This document shows positions 1 through 5,611 of a DNA stretch of 8,972 nucleotides, in pieces (the stretch's first letter is position 1; each line of letters starts with the position of its first letter). The position numbers and the translations under genes were made by a program. The notes beneath the pieces were generated by a model that saw only the letters and a list, made by a program, of their open reading frames with translations, did not search any database and had not been told where the DNA came from. The DNA comes from an uncultured Selenomonadales bacterium (GTDB lineage: Bacteria > Bacillota_C > Negativicutes > Selenomonadales > Selenomonadaceae), in the NCBI GenBank assembly GCA_946407175.1, contig CAMJNB010000032.1:1-8972 (forward strand), given 5' to 3'.

Positions 1-186
1 ACGCATTGCATTAAAGTTGGCTTTAACTACCATTTCAGCAACGCCTAAATCTGCAAATGCCGCGCTGAACAATTCGTGAACTTTCCATTCGTCTTCAGGA
101 TTTACGCCATTATCCAAAAGTTCCTTAAGACGCTCCAACGCTTTTAACGGCAGATTTTCTTTTAAATATTTTTTCGCAATTTCCAT
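1..186 (-). CDS. Hypothetical protein, N-terminal 62 residues only (runs off the window)
   Basis: An open frame starts at ATG 186-184 and continues without a stop to base 1, so only the first 62 codons are present. The peptide begins MEIAKKYLKENLPLKALERL and is rich in Leu, Lys, Glu and Ala. It should be mostly helical, with no signal peptide or membrane segment in the visible part. Its start lies 2 bases after the stop of the preceding small Nif11-like gene, which suggests translational coupling. Only a weak purine-rich stretch (GGATAAG, inside the upstream gene) could serve as a ribosome binding site. I do not recognise the family. Tight linkage to the Nif11-like gene suggests the two products act together, but this is inference from spacing alone. 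Confidence 0.6.
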   Translation of the reverse strand, partial: MEIAKKYLKENLPLKALERLKELLDNGVNPEDEWKVHELFSAAFADLGVAEMVVKANFNAMR

Positions 187-188
187 AT

Positions 189-434
189 CTACTTATCCAT
201 AGGTACTTGCTTAGTTTCTGCAGAAACGCTTTCCAACATATTTTCGCGCCACGCTACCCATTCTTCCGCAAAAAACGGTACGCCCATTTTGTCGGCAAGC
301 GGCGCCAAAATATTTTCCGCGTAGCTGTACTTGTCAAACTTTGAATAGGGATTACCTTTAGCTTTCAACTCTTGCAAAAGTTCTGCGTCGTCTCCGATTT
401 TGTCTATGAATTTTGATACATTTGTTACTGACAT
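189..434 (-). CDS. Small Nif11-like domain protein (81 aa)
   Basis: The start is ATG at 434, behind a good ribosome binding site (GGGAG at 447-443, 8 bases upstream). The first 65 residues resemble the Nif11 domain found in many leader peptides of ribosomally made, post-translationally modified peptides: an N-terminal helix of the type S-V-x-x-F-I-D-K-I-x-D-D-x-E-L-x-x-E-L-K (residues 2-24), then a second part with A-D-K-M-G-V-x-F-x-A-E-E-W (about 47-59). There is an extra loop of about 15 residues between the two parts. Classical Nif11 precursors go on to a Gly-Gly type cleavage site and a Cys/Ser/Thr-rich core. Here only about 14 residues follow (ESVSAETKQVPMDK), with no Cys and no GG. This may therefore be a free-standing Nif11 protein rather than a peptide precursor. 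No modification enzyme is visible nearby. The family call is by eye. Confidence 0.6.
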   Translation of the reverse strand: MSVTNVSKFIDKIGDDAELLQELKAKGNPYSKFDKYSYAENILAPLADKMGVPFFAEEWVAWRENMLESVSAETKQVPMDK

Positions 435-475
435 TTAGTTTTCTCCCTTTAAAAATATTATTTGATTTAAAATTA

Positions 476-985
476 CTACTTGATATATTCAAGTAATTTG
501 TCAAATTCCTCATTAGATTTTTTCAAATTCAAGTAAAAACGAATTCGCGGCAATTTGTAGCCGTAGTGGCAGTGAATCAGCTTTACGCCGCTGTCGTCGC
601 GATACACCGCCGCTAAACAGTTGCCGTCATATTCCCTGTCTGAACTGTCAAACGTCGGCACGTCGTAATGAAACAGCAAAAATTTTGTACCGTCTTCGTA
701 CTGTTTAAGCTTAACGCCGTTTCTTTCGTCGCCTTTTAAATTTTCAAGCAACGTCCCTTTTGCAAAGCTTAAGTCGGTAAACTCTCTGCCGTTGACGCGG
801 TAAACACAATTTTCAATGTCATCATGAGCACTGTTTTCCAATTCATACGCGCGTTCAAATTCCACATTTTTTATACCGCACGAAGAGCAATAAAATTCTT
901 TGTACTCGGAAATTTCTACACGCACATTTTTGCCGGAGACGATGGACACAACGTCTTTAGGTTCGGAAATTTTTTTATCTGCCAA
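476..985 (-). CDS. Hypothetical CxxC-containing soluble protein (169 aa)
   Basis: I do not recognise this protein. The open frame extends upstream to a TTG at 1030, but I prefer the TTG at 985. It has a strong Shine-Dalgarno (GGGAGG, 994-999) 8 bases away and reduces the overlap with the PAP2 gene from 56 to 11 bases, while nothing comparable precedes 1030. The product (from MADKKISEPK) has no signal peptide or membrane segment and is rich in charged and aromatic residues. A Cys-Ser-Ser-Cys-Gly pair near residues 33-36, a lone Cys near 60 and 123, and a His-Cys-His cluster near 138-140 could bind metal, but no full known zinc motif is apparent. It is translationally coupled to the PAP2 gene upstream and followed after 41 A/T-rich bases by the Nif11-like gene. 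Confidence 0.75.
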   Translation of the reverse strand: MADKKISEPKDVVSIVSGKNVRVEISEYKEFYCSSCGIKNVEFERAYELENSAHDDIENCVYRVNGREFTDLSFAKGTLLENLKGDERNGVKLKQYEDGTKFLLFHYDVPTFDSSDREYDGNCLAAVYRDDSGVKLIHCHYGYKLPRIRFYLNLKKSNEEFDKLLEYIK

Positions 986-1949
986 AGTAACTTCCTCCCA
1001 GCACGGTATTTCTGAAAAAAATTGGTTCAAGTTGCACGAATATCAGCGGTATAAAAAAGGTTATTGAAAAATTCAAAGTAAACCAACTTAAAAAATTCGC
1101 CGCCATACCTATCGGCAAAGTTTTTATATACGGCAAGACGAAAAAGTATACCGCAAAAATTAACGCTATGCCGATAACTGCGCGGAAGATTTTTTGCGAA
1201 AATTTTACGTTCGATTTAAAATTTATGAATCGCCGCTCAAAGTCCAAACCGATTAAAATTCCAATGAAAGTTCCAATGTTGCCTATCGCGTCTTTTATCG
1301 CCGTGTTCGGGTCCAATATAATTTTGCCGTCTATGTAGTCGACGGGGTAGGACTTCAGCGTAAAGTAAGCCGTCATAATAAGCGCCAAAACTATTACCGC
1401 GCAGGTGAAAATATTTTCATTGCGTTCACTGTCGCCGATAAGCCACATCAGCTTATCGATTAAAACAATTAAAATCGCCGTTAAAATTATTGAAAATAAA
1501 ACGTCGTCCACCGTATGTAAGCCAAAAAAAACTCTCGTAAAGGCAGTAAGTAAAATCACCGCCACGCAGATAACGGCTAAAATAGGAAACTTTCTGCCGT
1601 AAACATAAGCCACGCCGCCGTAAGATGCCGTTGCAATGTTGTTGTTGCCGCTGGGGAAAGCGTAGCTGTGTGACGCATCAAGCATTGCCGATTCTGCAGG
1701 GTGAATGTTTGAATCAAAGACATACGGATGATACACGCAGAGAGTATTTTTTAAAAAGGTATTCAGCAACCTGCCGAATGCGTAGACAATGAATAAAAAT
1801 TTTCCGGTACGTTTATCAATGCACCAAAAAATTATTGCCGGTAAAAAAATTGTTGACGCGGCGCTACCGTCGGTGAAAAGCATAAAGAAATGCTCAACGT
1901 CTGTACCCAATTCGCCGCGCAGATTTTGTAGCCAAATTAAGTAATCCAT
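975..1949 (-). CDS. PAP2-superfamily (phosphatidic acid phosphatase type 2) membrane protein with altered active-site motifs
   Basis: This 324-residue polytopic membrane protein starts with MDYLIWLQNL, an opening typical of Firmicute PAP2 proteins. The PAP2 motifs are recognisable in order. Motif C1 (consensus K-x6-R-P) reads K67...H74-P75. Motif C2 (P-S-G-H) reads P99-S-G-N102. Motif C3 (S-R-x5-H-x3-D) reads T138-R139...H145...D149. The predicted nucleophile His145, Asp149, Arg139 and Lys67 are kept, but the C1 Arg is His and the C2 His, the usual proton donor, is Asn. Several more hydrophobic helices follow (about 180-200, 222-236, 255-275, 283-308), making the protein longer than minimal PAP2 enzymes. 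Family members dephosphorylate lipid phosphates or undecaprenyl pyrophosphate at the membrane. Given the changes, activity here is uncertain. The start (ATG 1949) has only a weak, distant AAAGG because the repeat array occupies its leader. It overlaps the next gene by 11 bases. Confidence 0.85.
   Translation of the reverse strand: MDYLIWLQNLRGELGTDVEHFFMLFTDGSAASTIFLPAIIFWCIDKRTGKFLFIVYAFGRLLNTFLKNTLCVYHPYVFDSNIHPAESAMLDASHSYAFPSGNNNIATASYGGVAYVYGRKFPILAVICVAVILLTAFTRVFFGLHTVDDVLFSIILTAILIVLIDKLMWLIGDSERNENIFTCAVIVLALIMTAYFTLKSYPVDYIDGKIILDPNTAIKDAIGNIGTFIGILIGLDFERRFINFKSNVKFSQKIFRAVIGIALIFAVYFFVLPYIKTLPIGMAANFLSWFTLNFSITFFIPLIFVQLEPIFFRNTVLGGSYFGR
994..999 (-). promoter_or_regulatory. Ribosome binding site that fixes the start of the CxxC protein
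   Basis: On the minus strand GGGAGG is followed after 8 bases by TTG (985-983) in the frame of the CxxC protein. The site lies inside the last codons of the PAP2 gene. It is the best Shine-Dalgarno in this junction and argues against the longer frame from TTG 1030. Confidence 0.7.
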
Positions 1950-1951
1950 AA

Positions 1952-2052
1952 TAGCTGTTAGCCTTTAGCTGTCAGCTTTTAGCCGGTAGCTGTTAGCTTT
2001 TAGCGTTTTATTGCTAACCGCTAATTGCTAAAAGCCAATAGCTAATCGCTAC
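1952..2052. repeat. Heptamer repeat array, two arms in opposite orientation
   Basis: The plus strand holds eight consecutive 7-bp units of the form TAGCNNT from 1952 to 2007 (for example TAGCTGT at 1952, 1966 and 1987; the fourth unit starts with C). A 3-base spacer (2008-2010) follows, then six 7-bp units of the form NNGCTAA from 2011 to 2052 (for example TTGCTAA at 2011 and 2025; the last ends in C). The two unit types are reverse complements, so the arms form an imperfect inverted repeat; GCTTTTAGC at 1996-2004 pairs exactly with GCTAAAAGC at 2027-2035. The array fills the rnr-PAP2 gap and supplies the last residues and TAG stop of rnr. Confidence 0.9.
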
Positions 2053-4051
2053 TCCCTAAATTTACAACCAAGTTATCGTCCGAAATGTCCTCGACAAGTT
2101 CAAATGTAAGTTGCCGAAGTTTGACATTGGCGCTGACAAGACGCACGCGCACTTTGTCGCCGATATGAAAACTTTTTCCCGTCACATTGCCGATTAACGC
2201 AAATTCCGAATCGACATAAGTATAAAAATCGTCCATAAGCGTGGCGGCTCTTACAAGACCGTCAACGCCGTTTTCAAGCTCCACGAAAAAGCCGAAGTTT
2301 GTAACGCTGGAAATCACGCCGTCAAATTTCTGCCGCAGGAAAAATGCCATGTACTCGACAGACTTTAAGTCAACCGCCTCACGTTCAATTTCAACTGCAC
2401 GCCGCTCCATGTCGGAAGATTTTTTAGCCGCGTCGTCAAGCCGTTTCGCAAGCGTCGAAATTTTATTCGGCGTCTCCAAACTTGCCCTTAGCATTCGGTG
2501 TACAATTAAATCGGGGTAACGGCGAATCGGCGAAGTGAAATGTGTGTAAAACTGCGCGGCAAGTCCGAAGTGTCCGAGATTTTCAACGGCGTAGCGTGCT
2601 TGTTGCATTGAGCGCAGTGCGAAGGTCGACACAACCTTTTCAGCGGCATGGTCTTTAATCTGTTCAAGAATCTGTTGGAAATTTCGCGGCTGAATATTTT
2701 TTTCATCGGCGGCAACGTGCAAGCCGAAATGTGCCAGCAGACGATTAAAAATTTCAATCTTGTCAGCGGCGGGTTTTTCGTGTACGCGATACAGCGCGGG
2801 AATTTTTTGCCTAATCATATGCTCGGCAACCGTTTCATTCGCGGCAAGCATACATTCTTCAATGATATTTTCCGCAACGCCGTTAATCTTCTTCCACATT
2901 CGGACGGGGCGTTCTTCGTCATTGAGTTCAATTTTAATTTCCGGCAAGTCAAAATCTATCGCGCCGCGTTCGTGCCGAATTTTTTTGCGCAGTTTGTAAA
3001 TCTCAAAAAGCGTATTGATATTGTCCGCGCAGTTTGAAAGCTCGTCCGTGTCGCCGTCAATAAACTTTTGTACCTGCGTGTAGCTAAGACGTTTAAACAC
3101 ATGAATGACGGTGGGAAAAATTTTGTGCGCAATAATTTTACCCGCGTTGTCAAGTTTCATTTCACAAGCCATAGCAAGACGGTCAACGCCGGCGTTAAGA
3201 CTGCAAATACCGTTTGAAAGTTCAACCGGCAACATCGGTACCACGCGATCAACGGGATAAATGCTGGTGCCGCGTTCAAAGGATTCACGGTCAAGCGCGG
3301 TATGAGGCTTAACGTAGTGACTGACATCGGCAATGTACACGCCTAAAAAATATCCGTCATCAATTTTTTTGGCAAAAACGCCGTCATCAAGATCTTTGGC
3401 ATCTTCGCCGTCAATCGTCACGATTTTTAAATCTCGTCTGTCAATTCGCCGTGCAATTTCATCAGCACTTGGAGAAGTTTCAAGCCGTGACGCCTCTGCC
3501 AAAACTTCATCGGGAAATTTTTCAAAGACTCCGTGACTTCTTAAAATCGCGGTAATTTCACTGCCGACATCTTTTTCAGCGTCTATAACTTCTAAAATTT
3601 CGCCGCTACATTTTTTCCAGTCCGTAATCTGCACGACAACTTTAGCGTGACGCCGCTTTACATCGTGCCAATACTTTTTATCGTCGCACCTGACGTGAAT
3701 TTCCAAATTAAATTTATCGTCCTCCGGCTCCGCCCAAAAAAATTTGCCGCGATTTTTCAGATGACAAATAAAAATATTTTTTCCGCGTTCAATGACTTCG
3801 ACAACTTCACCTTCGCGCTTTTCGCCGTAGTCTGAAGTAATGCGAACATTCACTCGGTCGCCGTGCATTGCCGGTCCCACATCTTCCGCCGCAATGAAAA
3901 TATCCTTGCCGCCGTCCTCCGGCGTGACAAATGCAAAGCCGCGCAGATTGACGCTGATTTTACCGGTGACGTAGACGGGATTTTTTCTTAATTTGGGGTC
4001 GACAACGTACCAATCATCGTAATTGTCGAAAAAATTTTTGCGTCTACTCAT
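2042..4051 (-). CDS. rnr: Ribonuclease R (3'-5' exoribonuclease, RNB family), lacking the N-terminal helix-turn-helix
   Basis: This 669-residue processive 3'-to-5' exoribonuclease degrades structured RNA. Two OB/cold-shock domains come first: about 24-70, with G-K-I-S-V-N-L-R-G-F-A-F-V-T and K-D-I-F-I, and about 80-160. The RNB catalytic domain spans about 200-525. Its Mg-binding cluster is the acidic run D214-G-E-D-A-K-D220-L-D222-D223, and the T-S-P-I-R-R-Y-P-D-L motif lies at 506-515. A C-terminal S1 RNA-binding domain covers about 576-653. Usual family length is 700-810 residues; the N-terminal helix-turn-helix and the lysine-rich tail are missing. The ATG at 4051 overlaps the thioesterase stop as ATGA, so translation is probably coupled; no clear Shine-Dalgarno is seen. 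The final Ser-Ser-Asp and the TAG lie in the heptamer array. The usual downstream partner smpB is absent. Confidence 0.96.
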   Translation of the reverse strand: MSRRKNFFDNYDDWYVVDPKLRKNPVYVTGKISVNLRGFAFVTPEDGGKDIFIAAEDVGPAMHGDRVNVRITSDYGEKREGEVVEVIERGKNIFICHLKNRGKFFWAEPEDDKFNLEIHVRCDDKKYWHDVKRRHAKVVVQITDWKKCSGEILEVIDAEKDVGSEITAILRSHGVFEKFPDEVLAEASRLETSPSADEIARRIDRRDLKIVTIDGEDAKDLDDGVFAKKIDDGYFLGVYIADVSHYVKPHTALDRESFERGTSIYPVDRVVPMLPVELSNGICSLNAGVDRLAMACEMKLDNAGKIIAHKIFPTVIHVFKRLSYTQVQKFIDGDTDELSNCADNINTLFEIYKLRKKIRHERGAIDFDLPEIKIELNDEERPVRMWKKINGVAENIIEECMLAANETVAEHMIRQKIPALYRVHEKPAADKIEIFNRLLAHFGLHVAADEKNIQPRNFQQILEQIKDHAAEKVVSTFALRSMQQARYAVENLGHFGLAAQFYTHFTSPIRRYPDLIVHRMLRASLETPNKISTLAKRLDDAAKKSSDMERRAVEIEREAVDLKSVEYMAFFLRQKFDGVISSVTNFGFFVELENGVDGLVRAATLMDDFYTYVDSEFALIGNVTGKSFHIGDKVRVRLVSANVKLRQLTFELVEDISDDNLVVNLGSSD

Positions 4052-4449
4052 TGCAAAGATACGACGGCGAATTTTGCCGTTGCCTCCGCAGTTACCACGT
4101 CATCAGCCGTTGTAACCGTTGCTTTCATTGTGATAATGTGTTGGCGCTGGGATTCTTTCCACGCTGAAATTGTAAGCTCTTGTTGCACGGGCGTAGGGTG
4201 GCGGTAACGAACTTCAAGGCGTCCTGTCATAGCCTGTTCGTCATAAAATTCTTTTATGTAGGTACACATCGCCTCATCAAGCATCGTCGCCACAATGCCG
4301 CCGTGAGCCGCGCGTTCGTATCCTTCATATTCACGCGCCAAAGTTTTTTTAGCCGTGACTTTTTCGTCTTCTTTTGAAAAATTTAAATGCAAGCCGACGG
4401 GATTTTTTTCACCGCAGGCAAAGCAGTAATCATCTGTGTTTTGTGCCAT
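4048..4449 (-). CDS. PaaI-family hotdog-fold acyl-CoA thioesterase
   Basis: This 133-residue single-domain protein has the length and motifs of the PaaI/4HBT hotdog thioesterases, which hydrolyse acyl-CoA thioesters as small oligomers in the cytoplasm. The N-terminal C-F-A-C-G-x-x-N-P-x-G-L motif (residues 9-20) is typical of a PaaI-like subgroup. The signature H49-G-G-I-V-A-T-M-L-D58-E59-A-M carries the acidic residue usually implicated in catalysis. The C-terminal half shows the alternating beta-strand pattern of the fold (R-L-E-V-R-Y-R-H-P and so on). The ATG at 4449 has a good ribosome binding site, AGAAAGGA at 4456-4463, 6 bases upstream. It overlaps rnr by 4 bases (ATGA) and follows the esterase by 19 bases, so it belongs to the secG-est-rnr unit. 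The substrate cannot be read from sequence. Confidence 0.88.
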   Translation of the reverse strand: MAQNTDDYCFACGEKNPVGLHLNFSKEDEKVTAKKTLAREYEGYERAAHGGIVATMLDEAMCTYIKEFYDEQAMTGRLEVRYRHPTPVQQELTISAWKESQRQHIITMKATVTTADDVVTAEATAKFAVVSLQ

Positions 4450-4462
4450 AGTTTATCCTTTC

Positions 4463-4497
4463 TAGATTTTAGCTTTTCATCCTTAATTCTTCATTAC
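4463..4497. repeat. Heptamer-periodic tract at the esterase 3' end
   Basis: Five 7-bp blocks run from 4463: TAGATTT, TAGCTTT, TCATCCT, TAATTCT and TCATTAC. They are more degenerate than the other arrays but keep the 7-base step, and two blocks match the TAGCNNT pattern seen at 1952-2007. The tract encodes about the last eight residues of the esterase (N-E-E-L-R-M-K-S) and its TAA, and ends just before the Shine-Dalgarno of the thioesterase. Assignment to the repeat family is less certain than for the other arrays. Confidence 0.55.
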
Positions 4498-5227
4498 ATA
4501 AAAATTCCAAAACTTTTTCAAATATAAAATCCCGCCCGTCAGTAAGCGGGATTAAGTGTCCGCCGTTTGAAACTTTTATAAGTTGCACCGACTTTGACGC
4601 TACGGCATTTAATAAAAACTCCGCACTTTCAAATTTCGCCGTGTGATCGTTTTCAGCGTGCATAATCAAAAGCGGCGTTTTAATTTCCGGCAGAAGTTTT
4701 TTCACTTCGTCAAGCAACGTCAAAAATTCGTGTACGCATACAAGCGGAAATTTTCTGTACGTCTTATTGACGGCAGGCGGGACATTCTTTAACTTTTTGC
4801 GCGGCTTTACTATGAATAAACCTGCACACTCACTGCGCGGCGGCAACGTTTCAATGTGGAAATCGTCGCTTATGAAAATCGGCGCCGACAGCGTGACTAT
4901 TTTGTCAACCGGTTTAACTGCGGCAAGTTTTAAAGTTAAAAGCGCGCCCATTGAGTGACCGACGACAAAAATTTTATCGCAGAAATTTTTCAAAATTGCA
5001 TAGCCGTCAAGTACCGAGTTAAACCAATCGCCGGCATTTTTGCGGCTTAAATCTTTTTCATTGGTGCCGTGACCTTCAAGGCGTACGCCTAAGACAGTGA
5101 ACCCTGCGCGGTTTAAAAATTCGCCGAGCGGCAAAAGTTCAGCAGGTGAACCGGTAAATCCGTGAATAAGCAACACGCCGACTTTTCCGCCGCCAAAAAA
5201 AAACGGCTCAGCACCTTCAATTATCAA
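4469..5227 (-). CDS. Alpha/beta-hydrolase carboxylesterase (Est30-like)
   Basis: This 252-residue alpha/beta hydrolase resembles the monoacylglycerol lipase/carboxylesterase Est30 family that lies between secG and rnr in many Firmicutes. The oxyanion-hole motif H-G-F-T-G is at 22-26 and the nucleophile elbow G-H-S92-M-G at 90-94. The likely acid is Asp194 (A-E-N-D-H-T) and the catalytic His224 (G-G-H-L-I). Family members hydrolyse short to medium acyl esters; the physiological substrate is not known from sequence. The only in-frame start before the first strand is TTG at 5227. AAGGG lies 13 bases upstream, longer than ideal. An ATG at 5240 is out of frame and stops after seven codons. Codons 9-11 form a run of nine T, a possible slippage site. 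The last residues are encoded by the heptamer-like tract. Confidence 0.9.
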   Translation of the reverse strand: MIIEGAEPFFFGGGKVGVLLIHGFTGSPAELLPLGEFLNRAGFTVLGVRLEGHGTNEKDLSRKNAGDWFNSVLDGYAILKNFCDKIFVVGHSMGALLTLKLAAVKPVDKIVTLSAPIFISDDFHIETLPPRSECAGLFIVKPRKKLKNVPPAVNKTYRKFPLVCVHEFLTLLDEVKKLLPEIKTPLLIMHAENDHTAKFESAEFLLNAVASKSVQLIKVSNGGHLIPLTDGRDFIFEKVLEFLCNEELRMKS

Positions 5228-5248
5228 CGTGAAAATTCATCCCTTTTT

Positions 5249-5276
5249 TAGCGTTTAGCTGTTAGCCGATAGCATT
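5249..5276. repeat. Heptamer repeat array between secG and the esterase
   Basis: Four consecutive 7-bp units of the TAGCNNN type are on the plus strand: TAGCGTT (5249), TAGCTGT (5256), TAGCCGA (5263) and TAGCATT (5270). The array has the same orientation as the left arm at 1952-2007. It begins 2 bases after the secG stop in the direction of transcription and fills most of the gap to the esterase start. Confidence 0.85.
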
Positions 5277-5278
5277 AA

Positions 5279-5506
5279 TCACGAAGTCATTTTTGCAATG
5301 ATAAGCGTGATAATGCCGAAAAGTATTCCCAGCACTACGGTGGCGCGTGCCAAAAGCGCGTCCATGCCGCGAACTTTGCCGGTAAAGACCGTGTCCGAGC
5401 CGCCGTCCATTCCGCCCATACCTGCCGACTTTGCCTCTTGACCGAGTATAACGCCGATAAGCGAAATTGCAACTATCGCGTCCAACACCATTAAAAACGT
5501 CAACAA
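5279..5506 (-). CDS. secG: Preprotein translocase subunit SecG
   Basis: SecG is the small auxiliary subunit of the SecYEG protein-export channel in the inner membrane. The product (75 residues from the chosen start) has two hydrophobic helices, about 3-22 and 52-71. Between them is a Gly/Ser-rich cytoplasmic loop (K-S-A-G-M-G-G-M-D-G-G-S-D), and the conserved L-G-Q closes the first helix. The frame can start at TTG 5515, but GGAG (5516-5519) directly abuts that codon. TTG at 5506 lies 9 bases from GGAG and gives an N-terminus that aligns in length with known SecG proteins, so I prefer it. It is the first gene of the secG-est-thioesterase-rnr unit, about 35 bases downstream of an extended -10 promoter. 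Confidence 0.9.
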   Translation of the reverse strand: MLTFLMVLDAIVAISLIGVILGQEAKSAGMGGMDGGSDTVFTGKVRGMDALLARATVVLGILFGIITLIIAKMTS

Positions 5507-5515
5507 AATTATCAA

Positions 5516-5519
5516 CTCC
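5516..5519 (-). promoter_or_regulatory. Ribosome binding site of secG
   Basis: GGAG on the minus strand lies immediately before TTG 5515 and 9 bases before TTG 5506. Normal spacing therefore supports the inner TTG as the SecG start. Confidence 0.55.
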
Positions 5520-5547
5520 GATTAATCGCTTTAAAAATTTTTCAGCG

Positions 5548-5556
5548 ATTATATCA
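5548..5556 (-). promoter_or_regulatory. Extended -10 promoter of the secG-est-rnr unit
   Basis: The minus strand reads TGATATAAT (5556 to 5548): a perfect TATAAT with the TG of an extended -10 element one base upstream. No convincing -35 box lies 16-18 bases before it, which is usual for extended -10 promoters. The predicted transcript starts near 5541. The inverted repeat AATCGCT (5524-5530) / AGCGATT (5544-5550) overlaps the -10 box and the predicted start, and could be an operator or a 5' hairpin in read-through RNA. It has no T tract, so it is not a terminator. Confidence 0.65.
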
Positions 5557-5569
5557 CACGTTGTAAGGT

Positions 5570-5611
5570 TAGGGAAGAGCCTGGAGCTTAGAGCTTAGAG
5601 ATTGGAGATTT
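5570..5611. repeat. Heptamer repeat array after the family 9 glycosyltransferase
   Basis: Six 7-bp blocks are on the plus strand: TAGGGAA (5570), GAGCCTG, GAGCTTA (5584), GAGCTTA (5591), GAGATTG (5598) and GAGATTT (5605). The unit differs from the TAGC arrays but has the same 7-base period. The array abuts the TAA stop (5611-5613) of the glycosyltransferase and lies just upstream of the secG promoter. Confidence 0.75.

Noticed and set aside
986..1030. N-terminal extension of the CxxC protein from TTG 1030
   Set aside because: There is no Shine-Dalgarno, it would overlap PAP2 by 56 bases, and a strong site serves TTG 985.
1952..2052. Possible CRISPR array
   Set aside because: The periodic unit is 7 bases and degenerate, with no 25-40 base repeats, no unique spacers and no cas genes.
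2648..3037. 129-codon plus-strand open frame inside rnr
   Set aside because: It is antisense to the conserved RNase R catalytic domain and has no recognisable domain. The codon bias of the minus strand leaves the complementary frame open.
5524..5550. Possible terminator between the glycosyltransferase unit and secG
   Set aside because: The stem is only 7 bp with a 13-base loop, and no T tract follows on either strand. It overlaps a good -10 box instead.
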